From: DATMYQ01 sp035560935
Lineage (GTDB): Bacteria > Bacillota > Negativicutes > Sporomusales > Sporomusaceae
DNA length: 21,434 nt
Reading direction: 5' to 3'
NCBI GenBank assembly: GCA_035560935.1
Contig: DATMYQ010000272.1
Span: forward strand, 1 to 21,434
Each line of letters opens with the position of its first letter. Position 1 is the first letter of the stretch. The position numbers were made by a program, and so were the translations under genes. Below, one piece after another: positions 1 through 8,132 of this stretch. The notes under the pieces were generated by a model. That model searched no databases. It saw nothing but the letters and a program-made list of their open reading frames with translations, and was not told where the DNA came from.

Positions 1-25
1 GTATAAACGAAAGGTGGTAAGGTGA

Positions 26-802
26 ATGACGTCGTTGCTGGACAGAACAAGAGTGATTAACCGGTTGTTACAAAAGTCGGAAATAGTGGAGTACACAGAA
101 GTTGCTGGCGTACTCAGCAACGTAATGGCTTCGAATGTGTATATTGTTGGCAAAAACGGGAGCCTGTTGGGATATTCATTGCTGGATGACTTTGAGTGTG
201 AGGTTATGCGCGGCAAAGTTCTGTCTCCGGCTCAGTTTCCTGAACGATATGTGGAATGGTTGCTGAAAGTTAATGAAACATCATCAAACATGCGTTTGAC
301 GGGTGGCATGTGTACTTTTAGTGAAGGTATGGAGTGCCTCTTTAACGATAAATTTACTACCATTGTTCCTATCCATGGAGTGGGAGAACGGATTGGCACA
401 CTGATTGTTGCGAAATTCAGCACTGAATTTACGGACGATGATCTGATTTTGGCGGAATACGGCGCCACGGTTGTCGGTATGGAGATCTTGCGTGACCGCA
501 CCGAAAAGATCGAGGAGGAAGCCCGTAAAAAAGCAACCGTGCAAGTTGCGCTGGGAACTTTGTCGTATTCGGAACTGGAAGCGGTAACGCATATCCTTGG
601 TGAACTGGAAGGTAACGAAGGGTTGCTGGTGGCTAGTAAAATTGCGGACAGGGTGGGCATCACCCGATCGGTGATTGTGAATGCGCTGCGTAAGTTTGAG
701 AGCGCGGGAGTCATTGAATCCAAGTCGCTGGGAATGAAAGGGACCTATATTAAAGTACTGAATGAACGATTGATGGATGAGCTAAAAAAACTGAAAAGAT
801 AA
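26..802 (+). CDS. codY: GTP/branched-chain amino acid sensing transcriptional regulator CodY
   Basis: CodY is a cytoplasmic DNA-binding repressor of Firmicutes that senses GTP and branched-chain amino acids and controls nutrient, stationary-phase and motility genes. The 258-residue product matches the usual length of about 259. The N-terminal GAF-type ligand domain (about residues 1-155) contains the ETSSN segment (84-88) and the very conserved DDDLILAEYGATVVGMEIL stretch (137-155). Arg62 lines up with the arginine that contacts branched-chain amino acids in B. subtilis. The C-terminal winged helix (about 200-246) holds the nearly invariant recognition region ASKIADRVGITRSVIVNALR (203-222). 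The ATG is preceded by AAGGTGG at 11-17. In B. subtilis codY also sits directly upstream of flgB, so the synteny supports the call. A terminator follows, which suggests codY ends its own transcript and is separate from the flagellar genes. Confidence 0.98.
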   Translation: MTSLLDRTRVINRLLQKSEIVEYTEVAGVLSNVMASNVYIVGKNGSLLGYSLLDDFECEVMRGKVLSPAQFPERYVEWLLKVNETSSNMRLTGGMCTFSEGMECLFNDKFTTIVPIHGVGERIGTLIVAKFSTEFTDDDLILAEYGATVVGMEILRDRTEKIEEEARKKATVQVALGTLSYSELEAVTHILGELEGNEGLLVASKIADRVGITRSVIVNALRKFESAGVIESKSLGMKGTYIKVLNERLMDELKKLKR

Positions 803-816
803 GGCAATCGGTGTTG

Positions 817-850
817 CAGACTGCCCTGGTCCCAGGGCGGTCTGTTTTTC
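817..850 (+). terminator. Intrinsic terminator of codY
   Basis: A 13-bp inverted repeat (817-829 with 832-844, one G-T wobble, GC-rich upper stem) is followed at once by five T at 845-849. It starts 14 bases after the codY stop. This is a textbook Rho-independent terminator and should separate codY transcription from the flagellar operon. Confidence 0.88.
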
Positions 851-862
851 TGCTATTTCTAC

Positions 863-886
863 ATAGGACGATAGGCCTATTTTTTG
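863..886 (+). terminator. Possible weak second terminator
   Basis: ATAGG at 863-867 can pair with CCTAT at 876-880 across an 8-base loop, and ATAGGCCTAT at 871-880 is itself a perfect palindrome. A run of T follows at 880-885. The stem is only 5 bp and AT-rich, so it would be weak; it may back up the strong terminator just upstream. Confidence 0.3.
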
Positions 887-925
887 TTTGTACCCGTTTC
901 AGCCCTGTATATAAAAGGATTTTCA

Positions 926-957
926 TATACACTGTAGAATAAAACGTGTAGAATAAA
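926..957 (+). promoter_or_regulatory. Candidate promoter of the flagellar operon, with a 14-bp tandem repeat
   Basis: TGTAGAATAAA occurs twice, at 933-943 and 947-957, so the -10-like box TAGAAT is present at 935-940 and 949-954. TATACA at 926-931 lies 17 bases before the second TAGAAT and is the best available -35 partner for a housekeeping sigma factor, though it is only a fair match. I see no convincing sigma-28 promoter and no CodY box in this intergenic region. The position, about 80 bases before flgB and after the codY terminator, is where a fla/che promoter is expected. Confidence 0.35.
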
Positions 958-981
958 GTAAATAAGCTGTTTTTTAAGCGT

Positions 982-1012
982 ATCGGCTTGGTTGTCTGAC
1001 AATCGAACCGAT
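982..1012 (+). repeat. 31-base inverted repeat in the flgB leader
   Basis: The arms 982-996 and 998-1012 are complementary about T997, with one mismatch (C987/A1007) and two G-T pairs. The core is TTGTC-T-GACAA at 992-1002. No T-run follows, so it is not a terminator. It ends 11 bases before the flgB ribosome-binding site (GGGGGTG at 1023-1029). It could be an operator for a dimeric regulator or a leader-RNA hairpin; the sequence alone cannot decide. Confidence 0.55.
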
Positions 1013-1034
1013 CGGATAAGTTGGGGGTGTAATC

Positions 1035-1442
1035 ATGAATTCCGTTGTTTCCCCGAGCCCGCTTTCAGTTTTGGAGTCGGCGTTGGGAGCTGCTGCTTTA
1101 CGTCACCGGGTGATTAGCGACAATATTGCCAATGTCAACACACCGGGATTCAAAAAGAGTGAAGTAAATTTTGAACAGCAATTGGATGAAGCTTTGAACG
1201 GCGCTGGAAACAAGATGGCCTTGGCGCGGACGCACGAAAAACATCTTCCGTTGATGGAACGACAGATGGGTCCTTCTATTAAGCAGATCACCAATACCAG
1301 CATGCGTGTGGATGGGAATAATGTGGATATTGATGCGGAAATGGCCGGTATGGCCAAGAACACAATTTACTACGATGCGTTGACGCAACAAATTCGAAAA
1401 TATTTTAGCGGACTGCGTTCAGTTATTACCGGAGGACGCTAA
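1035..1442 (+). CDS. flgB: Flagellar basal-body rod protein FlgB
   Basis: FlgB forms part of the proximal rod that crosses the periplasm-equivalent zone and links the MS ring/FliE to the more distal rod. The 135-residue product has the typical FlgB length. The N-terminal rod-family signature is clear: SDNIANVNTPGFKKSEVNFE (29-48), which also forms the helical export region. The C-terminus carries the other coiled-coil helix (about 105-130, containing TIYYDALTQQIRKYFSGLR). The ATG is preceded by GGGGGTG at 1023-1029. It is the first gene of the flagellar operon, and the C-terminal helix would pair with the N-terminal helix in the assembled rod. No oddities seen. Confidence 0.97.
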   Translation: MNSVVSPSPLSVLESALGAAALRHRVISDNIANVNTPGFKKSEVNFEQQLDEALNGAGNKMALARTHEKHLPLMERQMGPSIKQITNTSMRVDGNNVDIDAEMAGMAKNTIYYDALTQQIRKYFSGLRSVITGGR

Positions 1443-1464
1443 ATGCTGAAAGGGGATAAGAACA

Positions 1465-1899
1465 ATGGGAATGTTTGGTGCGATTGACACTGCCGGATCT
1501 GGAATGACGGCAGAACGGCTGCGCATGGACGTTATTTCTAATAATATCGCCAATGTAAATACGACAAGAACGGCGGAAGGTGGTCCGTATCGGCGACAAT
1601 TGGTGGTTTTTGCTCCCCGCAGCAGCGGGAAATCGTTTCGACAGACGTTAGAAGGATATACGGAAGCGGGTGAAGGAGTGCGGGCGGTTGGCATCACCAA
1701 AGAAACTTCTCCTTTTCGCTTGGTATATGAACCGAATCACCCGGACGCCAACAAAGCCGGATATGTGGAAATGCCGAATGTGAATATTGTTTCGGAGATG
1801 GTGGATATGATGACAGCCACACGGGCTTATGAAGCCAATGTGACGGCGGTTAATGCCGCCAAAAGCATGGCGATGAAAGCGTTGGATATTGGAAGCTAG
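1465..1899 (+). CDS. flgC: Flagellar basal-body rod protein FlgC
   Basis: FlgC is a proximal rod subunit exported by the flagellar type III apparatus. The 144-residue product is of normal length. It has the rod signature VISNNIANVNTTRTAEGGPY (23-42) and the C-terminal conserved helix MVDMMTATRAYEANVTAVNA (about 112-131) that defines FlgC. A central region with PFRLVYEPNHPDANKAGYVEMP is also characteristic. The ATG has AAAGGGG upstream (about 1449-1455). It lies 22 bases after flgB and before fliE, the same order as in B. subtilis, so co-transcription is expected. Confidence 0.97.
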   Translation: MGMFGAIDTAGSGMTAERLRMDVISNNIANVNTTRTAEGGPYRRQLVVFAPRSSGKSFRQTLEGYTEAGEGVRAVGITKETSPFRLVYEPNHPDANKAGYVEMPNVNIVSEMVDMMTATRAYEANVTAVNAAKSMAMKALDIGS

Positions 1900-1937
1900 A
1901 AGCTCTGTTGAAGGAAAAAGTTGCAGGAGGGTTATGA

Positions 1938-2246
1938 ATGCGGATTGAACCGTTACAGATGACACCGGTAAAGGCAGTTGTTCAGGTTGGTAATATCGCA
2001 GGGGATATTGCGGCAAATCCACCTGAGAAATCGTTTGGAGCTTTTTTAACGGATGCGTTGGGACAAGTTAATCAGTTGCAGAATGATTCACGGCAAGCGT
2101 CGGTCAACCTGGCAACCGGAAAACTAAATGATATTTCGGAAGTGGCTATTATTTCGGAGAAAGCGTCACTGGCGTTGCAGATGACAATGCAGGTGAGAAA
2201 TAAAGTGGTGGAATCGTATCAAGAAGTGATGCGGATGCAGGTGTGA
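1938..2246 (+). CDS. fliE: Flagellar hook-basal body complex protein FliE
   Basis: FliE is the small adaptor between the MS ring/export gate and the rod, and the first protein exported. The 102-residue product matches the family length. The family pattern is visible: FGAFLTDALGQVNQLQNDSR (residues 34-53) followed by the helical region with LATGKLNDISEVAIISEKASLALQMTMQVRNKVVESYQEVMRMQV at the C-terminus. It starts at an ATG with a strong AGGAGGG upstream (about 1925-1931). The gene sits between flgC and fliF as expected. Confidence 0.96.
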   Translation: MRIEPLQMTPVKAVVQVGNIAGDIAANPPEKSFGAFLTDALGQVNQLQNDSRQASVNLATGKLNDISEVAIISEKASLALQMTMQVRNKVVESYQEVMRMQV

Positions 2247-2313
2247 TTTTGCGCGGGCGTGTACTAGTGTTAAACAATGATATTATTTTTCCGTACTTGA
2301 AAGGGTGGAGACC

Positions 2314-3870
2314 ATGAAGGACTGGAAAGAGCGGTCTCTGCGTCTTTGGCAGAAAATCGACAAACGACAAAGGTACATTATTTTCGGAGCGACTGCACTG
2401 CTGTTCGTTGCCATTTTAGCGTGGAGCTTTTGGTGGGGCAGCCGTCCGGATAATGTGCCTTTGTTTACGGGATTGGAAGCCAAGGATGCAGGTGAAATTG
2501 CCGCTAAGCTTAAGGAAACAAAAGTTCCTTATGAAATCAGCAATAATGGCACGGCGATTATGGTTTCTGCCAAAGATGTGCACCGGATTCGGCTGGAACT
2601 GGCGAATCAGGGATTGCCGCGAGGCAGTAAAGGTTTTGAAATTTTTGATCAGACCAAATTTGGCGTAACCGAATTTCAGAACAAGGTGTATTTACTACAG
2701 GCGATACAGGGCGAATTGACCCGCACCATTGAACAAATGGCCGAAGTCGAAAAAGCCCGGGTTCATATTGTTTTGCCGGAAGATAGTCTGTACAAGAAGA
2801 ATGAAAAAGCAGCGACCGCTTCTATTATGCTGAAATTGCGGATGTCGCCGCAAACAATGAAACCAGTGGAACTCAGCCCGGAACAGGTGAAGGGAATTAT
2901 AAATTTAGTAGCGCATAGCATTCAGGGGCTGAAGCCGGAGAATGTTACGGTGCTGGATAATTTTGCCCATGTGCTCAACGAAGATGCACCGGATGACCAG
3001 CTCAAAGCGGGCAAAGTGACGCTGACGCAACTGGAACTGACCAAAAAAGTCCAGGAGGGGATGCAAAAAGATGTGCAGACTCTTTTGGAACAGGTACTGG
3101 GACCAGGCAAAGCGGCCGCCCGGGTGAATGTGGAATTGAATTTTGATCAGCGAACGACTGACCGTCAGGTTTTCGAACCGGTCGTGGATGATAAGGGAAT
3201 TATCCGCAGCTCGCAGGATATGAATGAGAGCTATAAGGGATCGACTCCGGGACCGGGTGGTGTTCCGGGAACGACGACTAATATTCCCGGTTATGTAACG
3301 ACTAATAATACGCAATCCAGTTATGAGAAAAAAGAAGTTACCCGCAATTATGAAATTAATGAGACGAAAGAAAAAGTTGTCGCCTCGCCCGGATCTATCC
3401 GGCGTTTAACGGTGGCGGTAATTGTTGACGCCAACATGCCGAAGGCGCAGCAGGACAGTATTGCCAAGACAGTGGCTTCGGCTATCGGATTGAATACCAA
3501 CCGGGGTGATTCCATTGCGGTGGAAGGAATCGCGTTCAATAACGAAGCGGCGGATAAGCAGCGCCAGGAAGAAGACAATATACTGAAACAACAACAACAG
3601 GCGTTGTGGCTGAAGATTGCTTTGTTTGGCCTTATCGTCGCCGCGGCGCTGATTATTGCCCGGATTATTGTCCGCCGGCGCCAACAAGAAGAAGATATCG
3701 AAGTAATCGGTAATGAGGATCTGGGTGAAGAGGAAGAACAGCCGCCAGAACGTTTGTTAACCAAAGAAGAGAAGACACGTATGGATCAACGCACCTCCAT
3801 CGAGACGTTGGCTAAAACTAAACCTGATGACGTCGCCCAGCTGTTGAAAGCATGGATCGGCGATGAATAA
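2314..3870 (+). CDS. fliF: Flagellar MS-ring protein FliF
   Basis: FliF forms the membrane MS ring on which the basal body and switch are built. From ATG 2314 the product has 518 residues, normal for the family. Two membrane segments are visible, at about residues 21-42 and 427-450, with the large extracytoplasmic ring domain between them. That domain contains typical motifs such as PLFTGL near residue 50 and EKARVHIVLPEDSLY near 150. The C-terminal cytoplasmic tail is acidic and ends in a short helix (PDDVAQLLKAWIGD) that binds FliG. A GTG at 2305 is in frame, but it overlaps the ribosome-binding site AAAGGGTGGAG, so ATG 2314 is preferred. The stop lies 26 bases before the fliG start. Confidence 0.97.
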   Translation: MKDWKERSLRLWQKIDKRQRYIIFGATALLFVAILAWSFWWGSRPDNVPLFTGLEAKDAGEIAAKLKETKVPYEISNNGTAIMVSAKDVHRIRLELANQGLPRGSKGFEIFDQTKFGVTEFQNKVYLLQAIQGELTRTIEQMAEVEKARVHIVLPEDSLYKKNEKAATASIMLKLRMSPQTMKPVELSPEQVKGIINLVAHSIQGLKPENVTVLDNFAHVLNEDAPDDQLKAGKVTLTQLELTKKVQEGMQKDVQTLLEQVLGPGKAAARVNVELNFDQRTTDRQVFEPVVDDKGIIRSSQDMNESYKGSTPGPGGVPGTTTNIPGYVTTNNTQSSYEKKEVTRNYEINETKEKVVASPGSIRRLTVAVIVDANMPKAQQDSIAKTVASAIGLNTNRGDSIAVEGIAFNNEAADKQRQEEDNILKQQQQALWLKIALFGLIVAAALIIARIIVRRRQQEEDIEVIGNEDLGEEEEQPPERLLTKEEKTRMDQRTSIETLAKTKPDDVAQLLKAWIGDE

Positions 3871-3896
3871 CCGACAAAAGGGGGTGAGTGATTACA

Positions 3897-4907
3897 ATGC
3901 AGCCATCCAGTGAACTGACAGGAAAACAAAAAGCAGCCATTCTACTGATTGCACTGGGACCGGAAATCTCGGCGCAAGTCTTAAAACATATGCGTGAGGA
4001 TGAAATCGAAAAACTCACCCTGGAAATTGCGAATCAACGGAAACTGACGCAGGACCAAAAAGACAAAGTGATGGCGGAATTTCATCAAATGGCATTGGCC
4101 AAAGAATTTATTTCCACCGGGGGTCTCGATTATGCGAGAGATATTCTGGAAAAAGCACTGGGATCAGAAAAAGCGGTTTCCATTATTAACCGGTTGACCA
4201 CCAGCTTGCAAATTCGGCCATTTGATTTTGCCCGTAAAACGGATCCGGGACAATTGTTAAACTTTATTCAAAATGAACATCCGCAGACTATTGCGCTGAT
4301 TATGGCCTATCTGCAGCCCGAGCAGTCGGCGGCAATCATTTCTTCCTTGCCGTCTGAACGGCAGGTTGACGTGGCGAAACGGATTGCCTTGATGGACCGG
4401 ACTTCGCCGGATGTCATCCGGGATGTGGAACGGATTTTGGAACGGAAATTGTCAGCATTGGTGAATCAGGACTTTACCGACGCCGGTGGCGTTGATTCCG
4501 TGGTTGAGGTGTTGAACCGCGTTGACCGGACGACAGAGCGTACGATTATTGAAAACCTGGAAGTGCAGAATCCGGAGTTGGCGGAAGAAATTAAGAAGCG
4601 GATGTTTGTCTTCGAAGACATTGTTCTTTTGGACGACCGTTCCCTGCAGTTGGTTCTGCGGGAAATTGAATCGAAGGATCTGGCTTTGGCACTGAAGGCT
4701 TCTTCCACGGAAGTATCGGAAAAAGTTTACAAAAACATGTCCAAACGGGCATCGGAGATGTTGCGGGAAGAAATCGAATTTATGGGGCCGGTTCGTATCC
4801 GTGATGTAGAAGAAGCACAGCAAAAAATAGTGAATGTTATCCGTCGCCTCGAAGAATCGGGTGAAATAATCGTTTCTCGTGGTAAAGGAGACGAGGTCAT
4901 TGTTTAG
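3897..4907 (+). CDS. fliG: Flagellar motor switch protein FliG
   Basis: FliG is the C-ring component that binds FliF, FliM and the stator, and generates torque. The product is 336 residues (B. subtilis FliG is 338). The N-terminal domain binds FliF. The middle domain has the FliM-binding EHPQT motif (127-131). The C-terminal torque domain carries MFVFEDI (236-242), DDRS (246-249) and GPVR (297-300). The acidic pair at the torque helix is Glu291-Glu292 rather than Asp-Asp, a conservative change. ATG 3897 is chosen over an in-frame GTG at 3888 because the strong site AAAAGGGGGTGAG (3876-3887) sits at the right distance only from the ATG. Its 3' end overlaps fliH by 8 bases, suggesting coupled translation. 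Confidence 0.97.
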   Translation: MQPSSELTGKQKAAILLIALGPEISAQVLKHMREDEIEKLTLEIANQRKLTQDQKDKVMAEFHQMALAKEFISTGGLDYARDILEKALGSEKAVSIINRLTTSLQIRPFDFARKTDPGQLLNFIQNEHPQTIALIMAYLQPEQSAAIISSLPSERQVDVAKRIALMDRTSPDVIRDVERILERKLSALVNQDFTDAGGVDSVVEVLNRVDRTTERTIIENLEVQNPELAEEIKKRMFVFEDIVLLDDRSLQLVLREIESKDLALALKASSTEVSEKVYKNMSKRASEMLREEIEFMGPVRIRDVEEAQQKIVNVIRRLEESGEIIVSRGKGDEVIV

Positions 4908-5730
4908 GATCATAAAAGATGCCTCGATGCAGGATACGCCGGTTTTGATTGACAACGAAATTTTCACGGAACCGGAAGAAGAATGTTGTGAGGAAGAGCC
5001 GGAACTGGTAGAAGAACCTGTTATTGAAGAAGAGCCTGTGGCAGTGATTGACTGGGAGGAAATTCAGCGCCAGGCGGATGAAGTACTTGCTGACGCCAAA
5101 ACTCGGGCGGAACAGGAGTTAAATGCCGCCCGGGCGCAAGTGGAAGAAATCAAGAAAACAGCGCATGGCGAAGGCTATAAGAAAGGTTTTGACGAAGGGA
5201 AACAAGAGGGACTGACAACCGGGAAAAATGAAGGAATGACCCTGGGACGCGAAGAAGGTATCCAACAGGGACGACAACAGGCACTGGAGGAAATGCAGGA
5301 AAACCTCGCGGCGGCTGCGGAAAAGTCCCAGTATATGCTGGAAATGGCCCGGGAGCAAGTGTATGAAATGCTGGCCACGGCTGAACCGCACATCGTGGAA
5401 ATTGCCGTGGCGGTTGCCAGTAAAGTGGTGGCCAGGGAGATTGAAGAGAATCCCATGATGATTCTACCCATTGTCCGCAAGGCAGTGGAAAAGGTGAAAG
5501 ACCAGGAGACCGTAAGTATTCGGGTGAATCCACAGGACTTTGACATGGTGTTGATGGCGAAAAAAGAGCTACAGGTCATGATCGGTCGAGAACAGGCGCT
5601 AACGCTGGCTGCTGACAATACAATTTCACCAGGGGGCTGTGTGATTGATACCTCCAATGGTACGGTGGACGCCCGGCTGGACACACAGTTTGAAATGATT
5701 CGGAAAGCGTTGACGGAAGTATTGCCATGA
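4900..5730 (+). CDS. fliH: Flagellar export ATPase regulator FliH
   Basis: FliH is the cytoplasmic stator-like protein that binds FliI and anchors the ATPase to the C ring. The best start is TTG 4900, placed 9 bases after AAAGGAG (4884-4890). This gives 276 residues beginning MFRIIKDASMQ and an 8-base overlap with fliG. A GTG at 4879 is also in frame but has no suitable ribosome-binding site. After a very acidic stretch (about 22-45) comes a long coiled coil with nine glycines spaced exactly four apart (residues 92-124, then Ala128), the GxxxG repeat typical of FliH. The C-terminal half resembles V-type ATPase subunit E and binds FliI. The fliI start overlaps its stop. Confidence 0.94.
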   Translation: MFRIIKDASMQDTPVLIDNEIFTEPEEECCEEEPELVEEPVIEEEPVAVIDWEEIQRQADEVLADAKTRAEQELNAARAQVEEIKKTAHGEGYKKGFDEGKQEGLTTGKNEGMTLGREEGIQQGRQQALEEMQENLAAAAEKSQYMLEMAREQVYEMLATAEPHIVEIAVAVASKVVAREIEENPMMILPIVRKAVEKVKDQETVSIRVNPQDFDMVLMAKKELQVMIGREQALTLAADNTISPGGCVIDTSNGTVDARLDTQFEMIRKALTEVLP

Positions 5731-7061
5731 CAGATAACACATTTTCTCCAGATAAATACATCAAGGCTATTCGGGCCGCGGATACCATGAAACTGAATGG
5801 GCGAATCACGCAAATCATTGGCCTGGTGATTGAATCCCAAGGCCCCAGCGTAAACCTGAATGAACTCTGCTTTATCTATCCTCGTGCGGCTGGTGCCGTG
5901 ATTCCGGCCAAGGTGGTTGGCTTTCGCCAAAACAGGGTATTGCTGATGCCGATCGGTGAAATGTCGGGCATTGGTCCGGGGTGTGAGGTAGTGTCTTCCC
6001 ATCAGACATTGAAAGTGGGGGTGGGCCGTCAGTTGCTGGGACGGATATTGGATGGTCTGGGAAATCCTATTGATGGAAAAGGCCCGCTAATGGCCAATGT
6101 ATATTATCCTTTACACGAGACGCCACCGCCTCCTCTGGCCAGAAGGCGGATTACGGACCGCTTGGCGGTAGGCGTGCGGGCCATTGACAGTGTGTTGACT
6201 TTGGGACGGGGCCAACGGGTGGGTATTATGGCCGGTAGCGGAGTGGGTAAAAGCACTTTGCTGGGAATGGTCGCCCGCAATACCGAAGCGGATATCAGTG
6301 TCATTGCGCTGGTAGGTGAACGGGGACGCGAAGTCAGGGAGTTTATTGAAAGAGACTTGGGCGAGGAAGGCCTGAAACGATCGGTCGTGGTGGTGGCAAC
6401 ATCCGATCAGCCGGCGCTGGTACGTATCAAGGGAGCATTGACGGCCACCGCCATTGCGGAATATTTCCGGGATCAGGGTATGGACGTCATGCTGATGATG
6501 GATTCGGTGACCCGTTTTGCCATGGCGCAACGGGAAGTCGGACTGACGGTCGGAGAGCCGCCAGCCACCCGTGGATATACGCCTTCGGTATTTGCCATGT
6601 TACCGAAACTGCTGGAACGTTCCGGTACGGGGTCCCGGGGCTCCATTACCGGTATTTATACCGTACTGGTGGATGGTGATGATATGAATGAGCCGATTGC
6701 GGATGCGGTGCGCAGTATCCTGGATGGACACATAGTACTTTCGCGGGGATTGGCCGCTCAGAACCATTATCCGGCTATTGACGTGCTAGGCAGCGTCAGC
6801 CGTGTCATGCTGGACATAGTCCCGAAAGCTCATTGGCAGGCGGCGCAACAGTTGCGCAATCTGCTGGCCACTTACCGGGAAGCGGAAGATCTGATTAATA
6901 TTGGCGCCTATGCCCATGGAAGCAACGTCCAAATTGATCAGGCGATTCGCAGGATAGAAGGTGTGAAGGCATTTTTGCGGCAGGATGTGGAAGAAAATAC
7001 GCCATACAATGATACTATGCGTCTGCTGGTGAAAGTGGTCTCTGATGAGAAGCAACAGTAA
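5727..7061 (+). CDS. fliI: Flagellum-specific ATP synthase-like export ATPase FliI
   Basis: FliI is the hexameric cytoplasmic ATPase that unfolds and feeds export substrates to the flagellar type III gate. The 444-residue product has normal length. Key sites are the Walker A loop AGSGVGKST (169-177), the GERGREV segment with the catalytic glutamate (Glu198), and the Walker B strand DVMLMMDS (253-260). The HYPAIDVL motif seen in F1/FliI-type ATPases is also present. The ATG overlaps the fliH stop (ATGA at 5727-5730), so translation is probably coupled. FliJ follows, completing the fliH-fliI-fliJ export module. Confidence 0.98.
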   Translation: MTDNTFSPDKYIKAIRAADTMKLNGRITQIIGLVIESQGPSVNLNELCFIYPRAAGAVIPAKVVGFRQNRVLLMPIGEMSGIGPGCEVVSSHQTLKVGVGRQLLGRILDGLGNPIDGKGPLMANVYYPLHETPPPPLARRRITDRLAVGVRAIDSVLTLGRGQRVGIMAGSGVGKSTLLGMVARNTEADISVIALVGERGREVREFIERDLGEEGLKRSVVVVATSDQPALVRIKGALTATAIAEYFRDQGMDVMLMMDSVTRFAMAQREVGLTVGEPPATRGYTPSVFAMLPKLLERSGTGSRGSITGIYTVLVDGDDMNEPIADAVRSILDGHIVLSRGLAAQNHYPAIDVLGSVSRVMLDIVPKAHWQAAQQLRNLLATYREAEDLINIGAYAHGSNVQIDQAIRRIEGVKAFLRQDVEENTPYNDTMRLLVKVVSDEKQQ

Positions 7062-7086
7062 AAAAACAAACGAGATGAGATAAGCC

Positions 7087-7530
7087 GTGAAACGATTTCG
7101 GTTTCGTCTGGAAACTTTATTGAAATTTCGTAAGCTCCAGGAAGAACAGGCACAGTTGCGCCTGGCTAAAGCAGAAGATGTTTTGCGTCGGGAGCGGGAA
7201 CGCTTGACTGTTTTGGAACAAAACCAGACAGTGAATACTGACATTTTACGACAATGTCAGCAAGAGGGTTCAACCGTTGAAATTCTTAAGTTGTATCAGG
7301 TTTACCTCGATAAAATAAAGAGAGATATTAGTGCGCAAAAAAGTGTCATCGCCAAGGCGGAGCAACAGCGTCAAGAGTGTTTGAAAGCGCTGGAAGAAGC
7401 GATGAAAAAACGCAAGTTGGTTGAAAATTTGAAGGAACGGCGACGCTTGCAGCATGAACTGGAAGAACTGAGCGAAGAGCAGAAATTGCTGGACGAAATG
7501 GGAATTCAACTTTTTATACGTGAGAAGTAG
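7087..7530 (+). CDS. fliJ: Flagellar export chaperone FliJ
   Basis: FliJ is a small coiled-coil protein that sits in the FliI hexamer pore like the gamma subunit of F1 and delivers empty chaperones to the export gate. The 147-residue product is almost entirely charged coiled coil. It has the family N-terminal pattern KRFRFRLETLLKFRKLQEEQ (2-21). The start is GTG 7087 with only a weak purine-rich site upstream (GATGAGAT). It lies 25 bases after fliI and 9 bases before the transglycosylase gene. FliJ sequences are poorly conserved, so the call rests on the N-terminal motif, coiled coil and position. Confidence 0.93.
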   Translation: MKRFRFRLETLLKFRKLQEEQAQLRLAKAEDVLRRERERLTVLEQNQTVNTDILRQCQQEGSTVEILKLYQVYLDKIKRDISAQKSVIAKAEQQRQECLKALEEAMKKRKLVENLKERRRLQHELEELSEEQKLLDEMGIQLFIREK

Positions 7531-7539
7531 GTGACGTGA

Positions 7540-8109
7540 ATGACGCTGGGACAGGGACCGGAAGCTATTAATCAAATCATGGGAAGGATCCGTTCGATAG
7601 AGCAGCGGTTTGGGAATACGGATTATCGATTGCCGGACGAAAAGTTTGATTCGGTTTTGGCGAGCAAAACGTCTACATCTGCCGGCGGAACAACCGTTGC
7701 CGGACGGACAGAACGGACAACCGTCAGTGCTGATGAGACGGGGATTGCCGGTATGGTTTACCGGACGGCGGAGAAATATGGTGTGGATCCTAAACTGGCT
7801 TTGGCCGTGGCCAAAACGGAATCCGGACTGCAAAAAGACGTTGTGTCCTCCGCCGGGGCGGTGGGTGTGATGCAGTTAATGCCGGATACGGCCCGTTCAT
7901 TAGGCGTGAAAAACATTAATGATCCTCAGGAGAATATTGAAGGTGGAGTTAAATACATCAAACAAATGCTAGGCCGGTTTCAAGGTGACGTACCCAAAGC
8001 GTTGGCAGCATATAATGCCGGACCGGCGGCGGTGGAAAGCTATCAGGGAATACCGCCGTATCAGGAGACGCAAGAATATGTGAATAAAATCCTGTCCCTG
8101 GTTCGTTAA
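7540..8109 (+). CDS. SLT-type lytic transglycosylase in the flagellar operon
   Basis: The product (189 residues) has a C-terminal Slt70-like lysozyme-fold domain (about 70-189). It shows the catalytic glutamate Glu94 in AKTESGL, then GVMQLMPDTARSLGV (109-123), AYNAGPAAV (157-165) and the final YVNKIL (180-185). Family members cleave peptidoglycan glycan strands to 1,6-anhydromuramic ends. No signal peptide or membrane segment is visible; residues 1-70 are a polar, Thr/Ser-rich arm. Because it lies between fliJ and a ylxF-like gene, I infer that it opens the wall for rod growth, as FlgJ or SltF do elsewhere, and may be exported through the flagellar apparatus. The ATG is preceded by TAGGTGA. 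The domain is certain; the flagellar role is inferred. Confidence 0.93.
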   Translation: MTLGQGPEAINQIMGRIRSIEQRFGNTDYRLPDEKFDSVLASKTSTSAGGTTVAGRTERTTVSADETGIAGMVYRTAEKYGVDPKLALAVAKTESGLQKDVVSSAGAVGVMQLMPDTARSLGVKNINDPQENIEGGVKYIKQMLGRFQGDVPKALAAYNAGPAAVESYQGIPPYQETQEYVNKILSLVR

Positions 8110-8132
8110 TTTCAAAAAGGCGGGAATATATT

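Noticed and set aside
1..25. Possible end of hslU before codY (GTA TAA at 1-6)
   Set aside because: hslU precedes codY in B. subtilis, but two codons are far too little to identify a gene.
5175..6002. 275-codon open frame on the minus strand across fliH/fliI
   Set aside because: Its Ser/Arg/Cys-rich composition is that of an antisense shadow, and the plus-strand fliH and fliI are unmistakable.
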